The notes beneath the pieces are model-generated. The model was not told where the DNA came from and ran no database searches. It was given only the letters and a program-made list of their open reading frames with translations. A program made the translations under genes and the position numbers. This document shows, piece by piece, positions 37,317 to 46,182 of a stretch of DNA of 64,000 nt (positions within the stretch are counted from its first letter, which is position 1; each line of letters starts with the position of its first letter). The stretch spans positions 62,001-126,000 of the forward strand of contig NZ_CP017024.1 in NCBI RefSeq assembly GCF_014522265.1, written 5' to 3'. The stretch is from Pseudomonas oryzihabitans. GTDB taxonomy: Bacteria; Pseudomonadota; Gammaproteobacteria; Pseudomonadales; Pseudomonadaceae.

Positions 37317-37700
37317 ATGCTGATCGACCATCTGGACCATCTGGTCCTGACCACCACGGACCTCGCCGCCTGCGAGGATTTCTACACCCGGGTGCTGGGT
37401 ATGCGCCTGGAGACATTCGGCGCGGGGCGCAAGGCGCTGCGCTATGGCAATCAGAAGATCAATCTGCACGAGCGGGGGCACGAATTCGAACCCAAGGCCC
37501 ACCTGCCGGTGCCGGGCGCCCTCGACCTCTGCTTCATCGCCCGTGAGCCGCTGGAGCGAGTGATCGCCCATCTGCAGCACGAAGGCTGGCCGATCATCGA
37601 AGGCCCGGTGGCGCGCACCGGCGCCACCGGACCGATTCGCTCGGTCTATGTGCGCGATCCCGACCTCAACCTGATCGAGATCGCCGAATACCCGACCTAG
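37317..37700 (+). CDS. VOC/glyoxalase-family protein
   Basis: 127 aa, single vicinal-oxygen-chelate domain pair: LIDHLDHLVLTTTDLAACEDFYTRVLGM (metal His early), DLCFIAREPLERVIAHLQ and SVYVRDPDLNLIEIAEY (metal Glu). Typical of small stand-alone VOC proteins near fosfomycin-resistance and glyoxalase I relatives; substrate unknown. Confidence 0.88.
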   Translation: MLIDHLDHLVLTTTDLAACEDFYTRVLGMRLETFGAGRKALRYGNQKINLHERGHEFEPKAHLPVPGALDLCFIAREPLERVIAHLQHEGWPIIEGPVARTGATGPIRSVYVRDPDLNLIEIAEYPT

Positions 37701-37750
37701 GCGCTGCGCGAAAGGTCGCCGAGCGAAGGTCAGGCGAGGCGAAAAGAAGC

Positions 37751-37806
37751 CTGAGGAAGCGGACCGGGCTCGCGACCGAGTTTACGAATGGTAAACGAGC
37801 ATTCCG
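37751..37806 (+). repeat. 56-bp interspersed repeat, copy 1
   Basis: Starts CTGAGGAAGCGGACCGG and ends GAGCATTCCG. About 50 of 56 bases match 47405-47460. Inside is a small hairpin, GTTTAC-GAATG-GTAAAC. Not part of any gene here. Confidence 0.7.
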
Positions 37807-37857
37807 AAGGCTTTTTCAACGACGCATCACCGAGTGCAGGCACTTTTCGTACAGCGC

Positions 37858-38706
37858 CTAGCGCGGCCGGCCAAACACCTGGGTCCAGTAGAGGCTGTGG
37901 GTGCTGCGCGGATTCAGGGCATAGGCCGCGCCCATTTCGGTGAATTCCGGATTCATCAGATTGGCGCAGTGGCCCGGACTCGCCAGCCAGCCCTGCATCG
38001 CCTGGGTGACCGAACCGGCGCCGGCAGCGATGTTTTCGCCGATGCGGGTCCAGCCGTAACCCTGCCTGGCTACCCGTTCGGCCACGGTGCCGCCACCGGG
38101 GGCGGTGTGGGAGAAGTAGTCGCGCCCGGCCATGTCCTGGCTGTGGGCCAGGGCGGCATTGGCCAGCGCCGGATTCCAGCGCAACGGCGTGGTGGCGGCG
38201 AAGCGGCGGGTGCCGCAGGTGCGCGCCTGGGCCCGGGCGCGATTGACCTCGGCGAGCACCGCCTTGCCGGCGGTCTGCCAGTCGCCCAGGCCGGCGCTCA
38301 CCACCGGCCGCGCCAGCACCAGTTGCCAGCGCGGTCCCTGCTGGCTTACCCCGATCTGCGCATAGTCACTGCTGGCCAGCGGTCGGCAATACTGCTGGCG
38401 CAGCCCGGCCATGGCCGCCTGGGCAGTAGGCGCGCCTGCCAGCATGATCACCTGCACCGCGGACGCCTGATAACCCGCAGCGCGCAGATCGCTCTGCAGC
38501 CGATCACGACCGGTCAGGCGCACCGCCGCCAGGCGACCGTCAGCGGTGAGGGGCGCCGCGGCGCGGGTGCCGGGACAGCCCTGGGGCGCGGCGCGATAGG
38601 CGTTGATCAGGCTGACCAGCCGCGCCTCCTCGGGCGTCGCGGCCAGGGCGGCCTGGGCCAGCAGGCCGGTAGTCAGCAACAGGGAAAAGACAGATAGACG
38701 AGGCAT
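37858..38706 (-). CDS. Secreted CAP/SCP-domain protein with two CAP-like halves
   Basis: 282 aa, signal peptide MPRLSVFSLLLTTGLLAQAALA. The C-terminal half is a good CAP domain (LRWNPALANAALAHSQDMAGRDYFSH, GYGWTRIGENIAAG, WLASPGHCANLMNPEFTEMGAAY with the usual His/Glu site). The N-terminal 150 residues start similarly (VSLINAYRAAPQGCPG) but lack the His residues, so they look like a degenerate first CAP unit. Periplasmic or secreted; function unknown. Confidence 0.87.
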   Translation of the reverse strand: MPRLSVFSLLLTTGLLAQAALAATPEEARLVSLINAYRAAPQGCPGTRAAAPLTADGRLAAVRLTGRDRLQSDLRAAGYQASAVQVIMLAGAPTAQAAMAGLRQQYCRPLASSDYAQIGVSQQGPRWQLVLARPVVSAGLGDWQTAGKAVLAEVNRARAQARTCGTRRFAATTPLRWNPALANAALAHSQDMAGRDYFSHTAPGGGTVAERVARQGYGWTRIGENIAAGAGSVTQAMQGWLASPGHCANLMNPEFTEMGAAYALNPRSTHSLYWTQVFGRPR

Positions 38707-38859
38707 GCGCGAGCGGATCCGGAAAACAGGGAAGCGCTATGTACCCGGCCTGAACCCGAGGCGCAAGCCAGGCGACGGGCCAACCGAGGAACGGATGGCA
38801 GTTTGCTTGCAAGGGTGATTGGGGTAGGCTCGCCGGCTCATTCAACAGGAGTCTCTCCC

Positions 38860-39141
38860 ATGGCCAAAGCCTCTGCCCGCCACATCCTGGTTTCCGACGA
38901 AGCCAAGTGCAACGAACTCAAAGCCGCCATCGAAGGGGGCGCCGACTTCGCCCAGGTGGCCAAGGACAACTCCAGCTGCCCCTCCAGCCGCCAGGGCGGC
39001 GACCTGGGCACCTTCCGCCCGGGCCAGATGGTCAAGGAATTCGACACCGTGGTGTTCAGCGCGCCGCTGCACCAGGTCCAGGGTCCGGTAAAGACCCAGT
39101 TCGGCTATCACCTGGTGGAAGTCACCAGCCGCGAAGATTGA
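38860..39141 (+). CDS. ppiC: Parvulin peptidyl-prolyl cis-trans isomerase C
   Basis: 93 aa, the same length as E. coli PpiC. ATG 38860 with ACAGGAG upstream. Full parvulin domain: KASARHILVSDEAKCNELK, SSCPSSRQGGDLGTFRPGQMV, FGYHLVEVTSR. Cytosolic proline isomerase/chaperone. Single gene with no operon partner. Confidence 0.94.
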   Translation: MAKASARHILVSDEAKCNELKAAIEGGADFAQVAKDNSSCPSSRQGGDLGTFRPGQMVKEFDTVVFSAPLHQVQGPVKTQFGYHLVEVTSRED

Positions 39142-39235
39142 TCGCGCCGGTGCTCCCGCTCACGGCGGGAGCACCCTCCCCGCCCTGCCTCCAACCGGCT
39201 ATCCTGCAGACTTCCTGCCTCCTGAGGATAGCGCC

Positions 39236-39691
39236 TTGTCCCTGCCCCTGGAACGTCACGGCCAGTGCCTGTGCGGCGCTGTTCAGCTGGACTGTCGCCT
39301 CGATACCCTCGCCGTTTCCGCCTGCCATTGCCGGACCTGTCGCCGCTGGGGCGGTGGCCCGTTGCTGGCGGTGGAATGCGCCCACCCGCCGGTGATCGGT
39401 GGCGGCGACGCCCTGACCGTCCATGCCTCGTCCGCCTGGGCCGAGCGCGGCTTCTGTCGCCACTGCGGCACCCACCTGTTCTACCGCCTCAAGGCCGAGC
39501 CGCACTACGCCATTCCGGTCGGCCTGCTCGAGGGCGCGGACTGGGTGCTGGACAGCGAGATCTTCATCGAGGAACAGCCGGCCTGGTACTGCTTCACGCA
39601 CTCGCGCCGCCAGCTGACCGGGGCCGAAGCCTTGGCCGAGCACGACAGCCGGGACTCGCGGCCCGGGCTCGACTCCGGGCGCCAGCCATGA
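39236..39691 (+). CDS. GFA-family zinc-binding protein
   Basis: 151 aa, probably TTG start at 39236 (a region without a better ATG). Zinc ligands in GQCLCGAV, CHCRTC and GFCRHCGTHLFY match the glutathione-dependent formaldehyde-activating (GFA/CENP-V) fold, two zinc sites. Conserved C-terminal region QPAWYCF. Exact reaction unknown. Confidence 0.85.
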   Translation: MSLPLERHGQCLCGAVQLDCRLDTLAVSACHCRTCRRWGGGPLLAVECAHPPVIGGGDALTVHASSAWAERGFCRHCGTHLFYRLKAEPHYAIPVGLLEGADWVLDSEIFIEEQPAWYCFTHSRRQLTGAEALAEHDSRDSRPGLDSGRQP

Positions 39692-39895
39692 CCGCTGGTC
39701 GCCTGACCCCGGGCGCCTCCGGGCACGGCGCTTAGCGCGCCAAGGCTCGTGCCAGAGCCCCCTTCCCTTCCCCACCCCCGAGCCCTCTTGCCCGCGAGCC
39801 TGCGGCCTGGACGCACACCCCTATCAAGCCGCCGCCAAACGCGCCGATGCCTGGGTGAGCTCCCTTTCCCAGCCTGCCAGACAAGAGGAACAATC

Positions 39896-41929
39896 ATGGG
39901 GTTTCTGCAACGCTTCGGCGCGCGTGCCCGCCAGGGCGGTAGCGGCGTGTTCAGCCTGACCTGCTCCGCTCGCGAATTAGGCGACCGCCTCGGCGGCGTC
40001 GCCCTCAAGCCCACCTACATCGCCGGCTTCGTCTCGCCGCACCTGGACCTGGACGCCATCGCCCGGCAACTGGCCGGACGCTTCCCCGCGGCGTCCATCA
40101 GCCTGTGCACCACCTCCGGCGAACTCTGCGGCAGCGAGCAGCGCCTGTATTGCGCCGCCGACGGCGCCTGGGACCGGCTGGTGCTGCAATTCTTCGACGC
40201 CTCGGTCATCGCCTCGGCCGAGGTGGTGCACGTGCCGCTGGACAGCGAGGACATCCGCCGCCGCGGACCGCGGCGCAGCATGAAGGAACGCCTCGCCCGC
40301 CTGACCGAGTCGCTCAAGCGCCTGCAGGTGCGCACGCCCATCGATCACCGCGATACCCTGGCCTTCGTGCTGTTCGACGGCCTGTCCGCCTCGGAATCCT
40401 TCTTCATGGAGGCACTGTACGAGTCCGGCCGCTTCCCCTGCCTGTTCGTCGGCGGCTCCGCCGGCGGCAAGGGCGACTTCCGCCAGACGCTGCTGCACGA
40501 TGGCCGCCAGGCCTATGAAAATCATGCCCAGCTGGTCTTTCTGAAGATGGCCAGGAACACCCGCTTCGGGGTCTTCAAGAGCCAGAATTTCAGCGCCACG
40601 CCGCTCAGCCTCAGTGTCCTCACCGCCTCGCTGGAAGAGCGCTACATCAGCCAGGTGGTCGACAGTCGTGGCCAGATCAAGAGCATGGTGGCGGCCCTCT
40701 GCGAGGCCCTGAGCTGCCGCGCCGAACAGCTGGAGCAGCGCCTGGCGGATTATTCCTTCGCCATCCGCGTGGGCGAGGAGCTGTTCGTCCGCTCCATCGC
40801 CCGCATCGACTACGCGCGCGAGCGCATCCACCTGTTCTGCGACGTGGCGCCCGGTGAGGAGCTGGTGATGGTCAAGCGCACCTCGCTGGTGGACACCACC
40901 CGCCAGGACTTCGCGCGTTTCCTGCAGGGCAAGAGCGGCACCCCGCTGGTGGGCGTGCTCAACGACTGCATCCTGCGCCGCGCCAACAATGGCGCCGAGC
41001 TGCCGCGCATGGGCGAGGTGTTCGGCCAGACGCCGGTGGTGGGCTTCTCCACCTTTGGCGAGATCCTTGGCCTGAATCTCAACCAGACGCTCACCGCGGT
41101 GTTCTTTTTCCGCACCCCCGAAGGCGCGCCCTTCCGCGACGACTACGTCGACAACTTCGCCGCCCACTACGGCGAGTTCAAGGCCTTCTTCCTGCGCCGG
41201 CAGATCAAGAAGCTGGCCGGCCTGAGCCAGGTGGTGGTCAATCAGATCAACGAATTCAAGCGGCAGAACTTCACCGGCGTGGTGGATGCCCAGGGCCTCG
41301 ACGACTCCATCCAGGCGGTGTTCGGCGGCCTCGCCGATCTGGGTCAGGTCCTGCGCCAGGCCCACCAGAGTCGCCAGGAGATCGGCGAACAGCTGCGGCA
41401 CTACTCCGGCGAACTGCACAGCAGCATGGACGATCTGGCGGGCAACATCCTGCAGCAGGGCGAGGTCACCCGCCAGGCCGACAGCACCGTGCAGCACCTC
41501 ACCGAACAGGCCGAGGACGTGGTGCGCAGCGCCAACGAACTGAGCCAGTCGAGTCTGCGCATCCAGTCCATCGTCCAGGTGATCCAGCAGATCGCCGGCC
41601 AGACCAACCTGCTGGCGCTCAACGCGGCCATCGAGGCGGCGCGCGCCGGCGAGAGCGGTCGCGGCTTCGCGGTGGTGGCCGACGAGGTGCGCAACCTGGC
41701 GGCCATCACTCACAAGAACGCCGCCGAGATCGGCGCCGACATCGACCAGCTGTCCCGCGCCATCAGCGAGGTCGGCGCCCATATCGCCGGCCAGGCCGAG
41801 GACGTGGGCTCGCTGCAGGAGTTGCTCGCCGTCCTGCGCGAATCCGGGCGGCTCACCGCCCAGACCTCCCATCGTACCAAGGACATCGCCGATACCCTCA
41901 CCGGCCTCACCGCCGCCACGTCATCCTAG
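39896..41929 (+). CDS. Cytosolic FIST-domain methyl-accepting chemotaxis protein
   Basis: 677 aa without a membrane helix. FIST_N occupies roughly residues 20-210 ([47 protein letters not shown]), FIST_C roughly 220-400 ([34 protein letters not shown]), then a short coiled linker and the MCP signalling hairpin near 565-600 ([35 protein letters not shown]). FIST modules of the NosP type bind haem and sense NO; whether this one does is unproven. It would pass signal to CheA/CheW from the cytosol. RBS AGAGGAA before ATG 39896. Confidence 0.93.
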   Translation: MGFLQRFGARARQGGSGVFSLTCSARELGDRLGGVALKPTYIAGFVSPHLDLDAIARQLAGRFPAASISLCTTSGELCGSEQRLYCAADGAWDRLVLQFFDASVIASAEVVHVPLDSEDIRRRGPRRSMKERLARLTESLKRLQVRTPIDHRDTLAFVLFDGLSASESFFMEALYESGRFPCLFVGGSAGGKGDFRQTLLHDGRQAYENHAQLVFLKMARNTRFGVFKSQNFSATPLSLSVLTASLEERYISQVVDSRGQIKSMVAALCEALSCRAEQLEQRLADYSFAIRVGEELFVRSIARIDYARERIHLFCDVAPGEELVMVKRTSLVDTTRQDFARFLQGKSGTPLVGVLNDCILRRANNGAELPRMGEVFGQTPVVGFSTFGEILGLNLNQTLTAVFFFRTPEGAPFRDDYVDNFAAHYGEFKAFFLRRQIKKLAGLSQVVVNQINEFKRQNFTGVVDAQGLDDSIQAVFGGLADLGQVLRQAHQSRQEIGEQLRHYSGELHSSMDDLAGNILQQGEVTRQADSTVQHLTEQAEDVVRSANELSQSSLRIQSIVQVIQQIAGQTNLLALNAAIEAARAGESGRGFAVVADEVRNLAAITHKNAAEIGADIDQLSRAISEVGAHIAGQAEDVGSLQELLAVLRESGRLTAQTSHRTKDIADTLTGLTAATSS

Positions 41930-42151
41930 GCCGCAGGGACTTACCGTTCGTCGGCACTGACCGGCCAGTCGCACCCGCCGCCCCCGTAGCTGCCCCTCAC
42001 CAGGGGCAGATACCGGTGGGCGTCGGATCACCTTCCGAGTGACCGCAGGGTCACGGCCAGCGCCGTGGCTTGCACTCCCATTTTGCCCCTGCCAGCGACC
42101 CATGAGTCAGCAATAGACGCCCCAAACCCACTCACGGCCGCGTCTACGACT
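41930..42151. other. Left part of the aceA upstream region
   Basis: 220 bp after the FIST-MCP gene without a gene or clear element, leading into the paired operators at 42152 and 42291. No terminator hairpin with a T-tract was identified. Confidence 0.35.
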
Positions 42152-42182
42152 TTTGTAGTGACTATACGAAAGCACTACAAAA
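42152..42182. promoter_or_regulatory. Operator 1 upstream of aceA (GTAGTG-N12-CACTAC)
   Basis: Perfect dyad GTAGTG (42155-42160), 12 bp, CACTAC (42173-42178), flanked by TTT and AAAA. The same architecture is repeated at 42291-42319. It resembles the TGTAGT-type palindromes reported for RccR, a carbon-flux regulator of aceA in Pseudomonas (recalled, not checked). Confidence 0.6.
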
Positions 42183-42290
42183 CCCGATTGACGACGGCCT
42201 GATCTCCTGCAAATCTCTAGCTGCACCGGACGCGAACCCCCTATCCATGCGGGTCGCGCCTGGGCTCCGGGTGACCCTCGGGCCGTCTTG

Positions 42291-42319
42291 CGTAGTGATG
42301 CTCAAGAGGCACTACAAAA
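42291..42319. promoter_or_regulatory. Operator 2 upstream of aceA (GTAGTG-N12-CACTAC)
   Basis: GTAGTG (42292-42297), 12 bp, CACTAC (42310-42315), followed by AAAAG. Identical arms and spacing to operator 1, 137 bp away. Two such sites permit looping or cooperative control of the isocitrate lyase promoter. Confidence 0.6.
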
Positions 42320-42524
42320 GAAGACGACTGAAATGCCGCGCTGCTCGAGGCAGCGTCGCCAGAGGTGACGTCCGGATCCATGCAGGTACGTACGGCGACA
42401 TGACTCGACAGCTGGGCTGACCTTTCGCCTTCGCGACCGGCATCCGGATGGCAACCGCCATCCCGCTGCCGGACGTTGGGAAAAGACTGGTACCCAAGCC
42501 AACCTCATCGAGAAGGATCGACTC

Positions 42525-44120
42525 ATGTCCGCTTACGAGAACGACGTTCAGGCCATCGCCGCCCTCAAGAACAGCACCGGCAATCACTGGAGCGCCATCA
42601 ATCCGGAATACGCAGCGAGGATGCGCCTGCAGAATCGCTTCAAGACCGGTCTCGACATCGCCCGCCACTGCGCGGCCATCATGCGCCGGGACATGGCCGC
42701 CTACGACGCCGACAGCAGCGCCTACACCCAGTCGCTGGGCTGCTGGCACGGTTTCATCGGGCAGCAGAAGCTGATCGCCATCAAGAAGCACCTGGGCAGC
42801 ACGAAAGGCCGCTACCTCTATCTGTCGGGCTGGATGATCGCCGCGCTGCGTTCGGAATTCGGCCCGCTGCCGGATCAATCCATGCACGAGAAGACCAGCG
42901 TGCCGGCGCTGATCGAAGAGCTCTACACCTTCCTGCGCCAAGCCGACGCCCGCGAGCTGGCCATGCTGTTCCGCGACCTGGACGCCGCCCGCGCCGCCGA
43001 CGAGAACGCCAAGGCCGCCGCCATCCAGGCGAAGATCGACAACTACGAGACCCACGTCGTGCCGATCATCGCCGACATCGACGCCGGCTTTGGCAACGCC
43101 GAGGCCACCTACCTGCTGGCCAAGAAGATGATCGAGGCCGGCGCCTGCTGCATCCAGCTGGAAAACCAGGTCTCCGACGAGAAGCAGTGCGGTCACCAGG
43201 ACGGCAAGGTCACGGTGCCCCACGAGGACTTCCTGGCCAAGATCAACGCGGTGCGCTACGCCTTTCTGGAGCTGGGCGTGGACGAGGGCGTCATCGTCGC
43301 CCGTACCGATTCCCTGGGCGCCGGCCTGACCAAGCAGATCGCCGTGAGCAAGCAGCCGGGCGATCTGGGCGACCAGTACAACGGCTTCCTCGACTGCGAT
43401 GAGGTGGATGCCAGCCAGCTGGGCAACGGCGACGTCCTGATCAGCCGCGGCGGCAAGCTGCTGCGGCCCAAGCGTCTGGCCAGCGGCCTGTTCCAGTTCC
43501 GTGCCGGCAGCGGCGTGGACCGGGTGGTGCTGGACTGCATCACCTCGCTGCAGAACGGCGCCGACCTGCTGTGGATCGAGACCGAGAAGCCCCACGTCGG
43601 CCAGATCAAGGCCATGGTCGACCGCATCCGCGAAGTCGTGCCCAACGCCAAGCTGGTCTACAACAACAGCCCCTCCTTCAACTGGACCCTGAGTTTCCGT
43701 CAGCAGGTGTTCGACGCCCTGCAGGCCGAAGGCAAGGACGTGTCCGCCTACGACCGCGCCAAGCTGATGAGCGTGGACTACGACGACACCGAACTGGGGC
43801 GTCTGGCCGATGCGCGGATCCAGAGCTTCCAGCGCGATGCGGCGCGGGAAGCGGGCATCTTCCACCACCTGATCACCCTGCCCACCTACCACACCGCGGC
43901 CCTGTCCACCGACAACCTGGCCAAGGGCTACTTCGCCGAGGAAGGCATGCTGGCCTACGTCAAGGGCGTGCAGCGCCAGGAGATCCGCCAGGGCATCGCC
44001 TGCGTCAAGCACCAGAACATGGCCGGCTCGGACATGGGCGACGACCACAAGGAATACTTTGCCGGGGAGGCCGCGCTCAAGGCGGCGGGCAAGGACAACA
44101 CCATGAACCAGTTCCATTGA
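42525..44120 (+). CDS. aceA: Isocitrate lyase
   Basis: 531 aa, the long pseudomonad-type ICL (glyoxylate shunt; isocitrate to glyoxylate plus succinate). Catalytic loop DEKQCGHQDGKV (K-x-C-G-H) holds the active-site Cys; the Mg site is in ADIDAGFGNAEATY, substrate loop LVYNNSPSFNW, and the C-terminal LPTYHTAALSTDNLAKGYFAEEG is typical. ATG 42525 is 6-12 nt after a GAGAAGGATC stretch. Lies 205 bp downstream of a pair of dyads, consistent with carbon-source regulation. Confidence 0.97.
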   Translation: MSAYENDVQAIAALKNSTGNHWSAINPEYAARMRLQNRFKTGLDIARHCAAIMRRDMAAYDADSSAYTQSLGCWHGFIGQQKLIAIKKHLGSTKGRYLYLSGWMIAALRSEFGPLPDQSMHEKTSVPALIEELYTFLRQADARELAMLFRDLDAARAADENAKAAAIQAKIDNYETHVVPIIADIDAGFGNAEATYLLAKKMIEAGACCIQLENQVSDEKQCGHQDGKVTVPHEDFLAKINAVRYAFLELGVDEGVIVARTDSLGAGLTKQIAVSKQPGDLGDQYNGFLDCDEVDASQLGNGDVLISRGGKLLRPKRLASGLFQFRAGSGVDRVVLDCITSLQNGADLLWIETEKPHVGQIKAMVDRIREVVPNAKLVYNNSPSFNWTLSFRQQVFDALQAEGKDVSAYDRAKLMSVDYDDTELGRLADARIQSFQRDAAREAGIFHHLITLPTYHTAALSTDNLAKGYFAEEGMLAYVKGVQRQEIRQGIACVKHQNMAGSDMGDDHKEYFAGEAALKAAGKDNTMNQFH

Positions 44121-44146
44121 TCACGGCCACTGCGGAGGACACGCTC

Positions 44147-44476
44147 ATGAACCTGAACGACAACCCCAGCCTGGACGATCTCAAGCAACTGTTCGGCCGG
44201 CTCAAGGACAAGAACCACACCCACATCCTCTGGGTCTGCGAGAGCGGCGCGGTGCACGTCGACCGCCTGCCCGGCGGCGAGACGCCCGAGCAGTTCGAGG
44301 AGCGCCATCCCAGCCTGCGCATCCGCTTCAAGACCTACAACAAGGGCGGCGGCTACGTCGGCAAGTCGGCCGCGGCGGACGACAACTTCATCAGGAGCGT
44401 CCACGCCGCCCTGCAGGAGCACTGGCGCCTGGCCGGTCGGCAGCAGCAGCCGGCCTATGTGGATCGCTACTGCTAG
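44147..44476 (+). CDS. Conserved small protein downstream of aceA
   Basis: 109 aa. ATG 44147 has GCGGAGGAC about 8 nt upstream and starts 26 bp after aceA. No recognised domain: acidic N-terminus, then THILWVCESGAVHVDRLPGG and KGGGYVGKSAA, a mostly beta, soluble protein. Co-transcription with aceA is inferred from spacing and a shared downstream hairpin. Similar small ORFs follow aceA in other pseudomonads (recalled). Confidence 0.7.
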   Translation: MNLNDNPSLDDLKQLFGRLKDKNHTHILWVCESGAVHVDRLPGGETPEQFEERHPSLRIRFKTYNKGGGYVGKSAAADDNFIRSVHAALQEHWRLAGRQQQPAYVDRYC

Positions 44477-44481
44477 CCATG

Positions 44482-44521
44482 AAAAAAGGGCGCGCCGGGT
44501 GATTGACCACCCGGCGCGCCC
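44482..44521 (-). terminator. Strong terminator between the aceA operon and prpD
   Basis: Perfect 14-bp stem GGGCGCGCCGGGTG (44488-44501) / CACCCGGCGCGCCC (44508-44521), loop ATTGAC. AAAAAA precedes it on the plus strand, so read leftward it is a hairpin plus T-tract: a terminator for the prp operon. Lacks a T-tract in the plus direction. Confidence 0.85.
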
Positions 44522-44533
44522 TGCCCCACCTAT

Positions 44534-44585
44534 GAGGTGACTCGCCTGATCCTGCATGGCCCTGCAGGGCCATGCGAGTCACCTC
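44534..44585. repeat. Large cruciform-type inverted repeat
   Basis: Outer arms GAGGTGACTCGC (44534-44545) and GCGAGTCACCTC (44574-44585), 12 bp perfect. The loop itself contains a 22-bp perfect palindrome (GCATGGCCCTG-CAGGGCCATGC, 44554-44575), partly sharing bases with the arm. Next to the prpD stop and the terminator. Confidence 0.8.
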
Positions 44586-44591
44586 TTCTCT

Positions 44592-46076
44592 TCATAGAAC
44601 GAACAGATCGACGAAGCGATGCACCGGAGTGGCTTCCAGTCCCGCCTGGTCCTTGCACAGCTCGAAGATCTGGGCGCAGCGAGCGGCCGGGAAGCGCGTC
44701 GCCAGGTTGCTCTGGAATTTGCGCTCCAGCAGCGGAATGCCCTCCTCGCGGCGACGGCGATGACCGATGGGATATTCCACGGCGATCTTCTCGGTGCTGC
44801 TGCCGTCGGTGAAGAACACCTGCAGGGCGTTGGCGATGGAACGCTTGTCGGCTTCCAGGTACTCGCGGCTGTAGCGCTCGTCCTCGACGATCTCCATCTT
44901 CTCGCGCAGCTGGTCGATGCGCGGATGGGCCTGGTGGAAGGCATCCTCGTAATGCTCGGCGACCAGGTCGCCGAACAGCAGCGGTACGGCGATCATGTAC
45001 TGCAGGCAGTGGTCGCGATCGGCGGCATTGGCCATGGGGCCCTGCTTGGAGATGATACGGATGGCCGATTCGTGGGTGGTCACCACGATCTTCTCGATCT
45101 GATCGACGCGATCGCGCACCTGGGGATGCAGGATCACTGCGGCTTCGGCGGCGGTCTGGGCATGGAATTCCGCCGGGAAGCTGATCTTGAACAGTACGTG
45201 TTCCATCACGTAGCTGCCAAAGGCCTGGGGAAAGCTGAACTGGCGCTGGTCGGCCGGCTTGGTGGCCAGGTCCTTGTTGGTGTGGCTGAAGAGCACGTCG
45301 TAGAAGCCCCACTGGGGTGCGCTGAGCACGCCGGGAATGCCCATCTCGCCGCGCAGGGCGATGTCGGCCAGGCGCACGCCGCGGCTGGAGGCGTCACCGG
45401 CGGCCCAGGACTTGCGGCTGCCGGCATTGGGCGCATGGCGATAGGTGCGCAGCGCCTGGCCATCGACGAAGGCGTGGGAGAGCGCCGCCAGCAGTTGCTC
45501 GCGGTTGGCGCCCATCAGCTTGGCGCTGACCGCGGTGGAGGCCAGCTTGACCAGGAAGACGTGGTCGAGACCGACACGGTTGAAGGAGTTTTCCAGGGCG
45601 AAGACGCCCTGGATCTCGTGGGCCATGACCATGGCTTCCAGCACCTGGCGCATGGTCAGGGGGGCTTCGCCCTGGGCCACGCGGCGCTGGGAGAGGTGGT
45701 CGGCCACCGCCAGGATGGCACCGAGGTTGTCGGAAGGATGGCCCCACTCGGCGGCCAGCCAGGTGTCGTTGTAGTCCAGCCAGCGAATGATGCAGCCGAT
45801 GTCCCAGGCCGCCTTAACCGGGTCCAGGCGATAGCTGGTGCCCGGCACTCGCGCGCCCTGGGGCACCACGGTGCCCTCCACCTGCGGGCCGAGCAGCTTG
45901 GTGCACTCGGGGAAGCGCAGGGACAGCAGGCCGCAGCCGAGGGTGTCCATCAGGCAGTTGCGGGCGGTGTCCAGGGCCTCGCGGGAGGTGACCTGGTAGG
46001 TCAGCACGTAATCGGCCAGGTCCTGGATGACCTGGTCGTAATCGGGTCGGTTGTTGAGATCGACGTTGGCGCTCAT
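44592..46076 (-). CDS. prpD: 2-methylcitrate dehydratase
   Basis: 494 aa MmgE/PrpD-family enzyme of the methylcitrate cycle, dehydrating 2-methylcitrate to 2-methylaconitate. Family stretches: [41 protein letters not shown] (catalytic Asp/His region), [17 protein letters not shown], and [17 protein letters not shown]. It follows prpC with a REP-filled 106-bp gap. The alternative pair AcnD/PrpF, which normally sits here in Pseudomonas, is missing. Confidence 0.95.
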   Translation of the reverse strand: MSANVDLNNRPDYDQVIQDLADYVLTYQVTSREALDTARNCLMDTLGCGLLSLRFPECTKLLGPQVEGTVVPQGARVPGTSYRLDPVKAAWDIGCIIRWLDYNDTWLAAEWGHPSDNLGAILAVADHLSQRRVAQGEAPLTMRQVLEAMVMAHEIQGVFALENSFNRVGLDHVFLVKLASTAVSAKLMGANREQLLAALSHAFVDGQALRTYRHAPNAGSRKSWAAGDASSRGVRLADIALRGEMGIPGVLSAPQWGFYDVLFSHTNKDLATKPADQRQFSFPQAFGSYVMEHVLFKISFPAEFHAQTAAEAAVILHPQVRDRVDQIEKIVVTTHESAIRIISKQGPMANAADRDHCLQYMIAVPLLFGDLVAEHYEDAFHQAHPRIDQLREKMEIVEDERYSREYLEADKRSIANALQVFFTDGSSTEKIAVEYPIGHRRRREEGIPLLERKFQSNLATRFPAARCAQIFELCKDQAGLEATPVHRFVDLFVL

Positions 46077-46098
46077 GAATTTTCCTTATATCGCGTCT

Positions 46099-46175
46099 AT
46101 CGCGGCCATGGGCCGCTCGTACAGGGGATTGGCAGCCGTAGGCGCTCCCGCAGGAGCGGCCCATGGCCGCGATCA
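46099..46175. repeat. REP pair (GGAGCGGCCCATGG family) between prpD and prpC
   Basis: ATCGCGGCCATGGGCCGCTC at 46099-46122 and its inverted partner CAGGAGCGGCCCATGGCCGCGATC at 46151-46175. Together they can form one long stem. Same family as 34521 and 34617. Confidence 0.8.
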
Positions 46176-46182
46176 GAGATAT

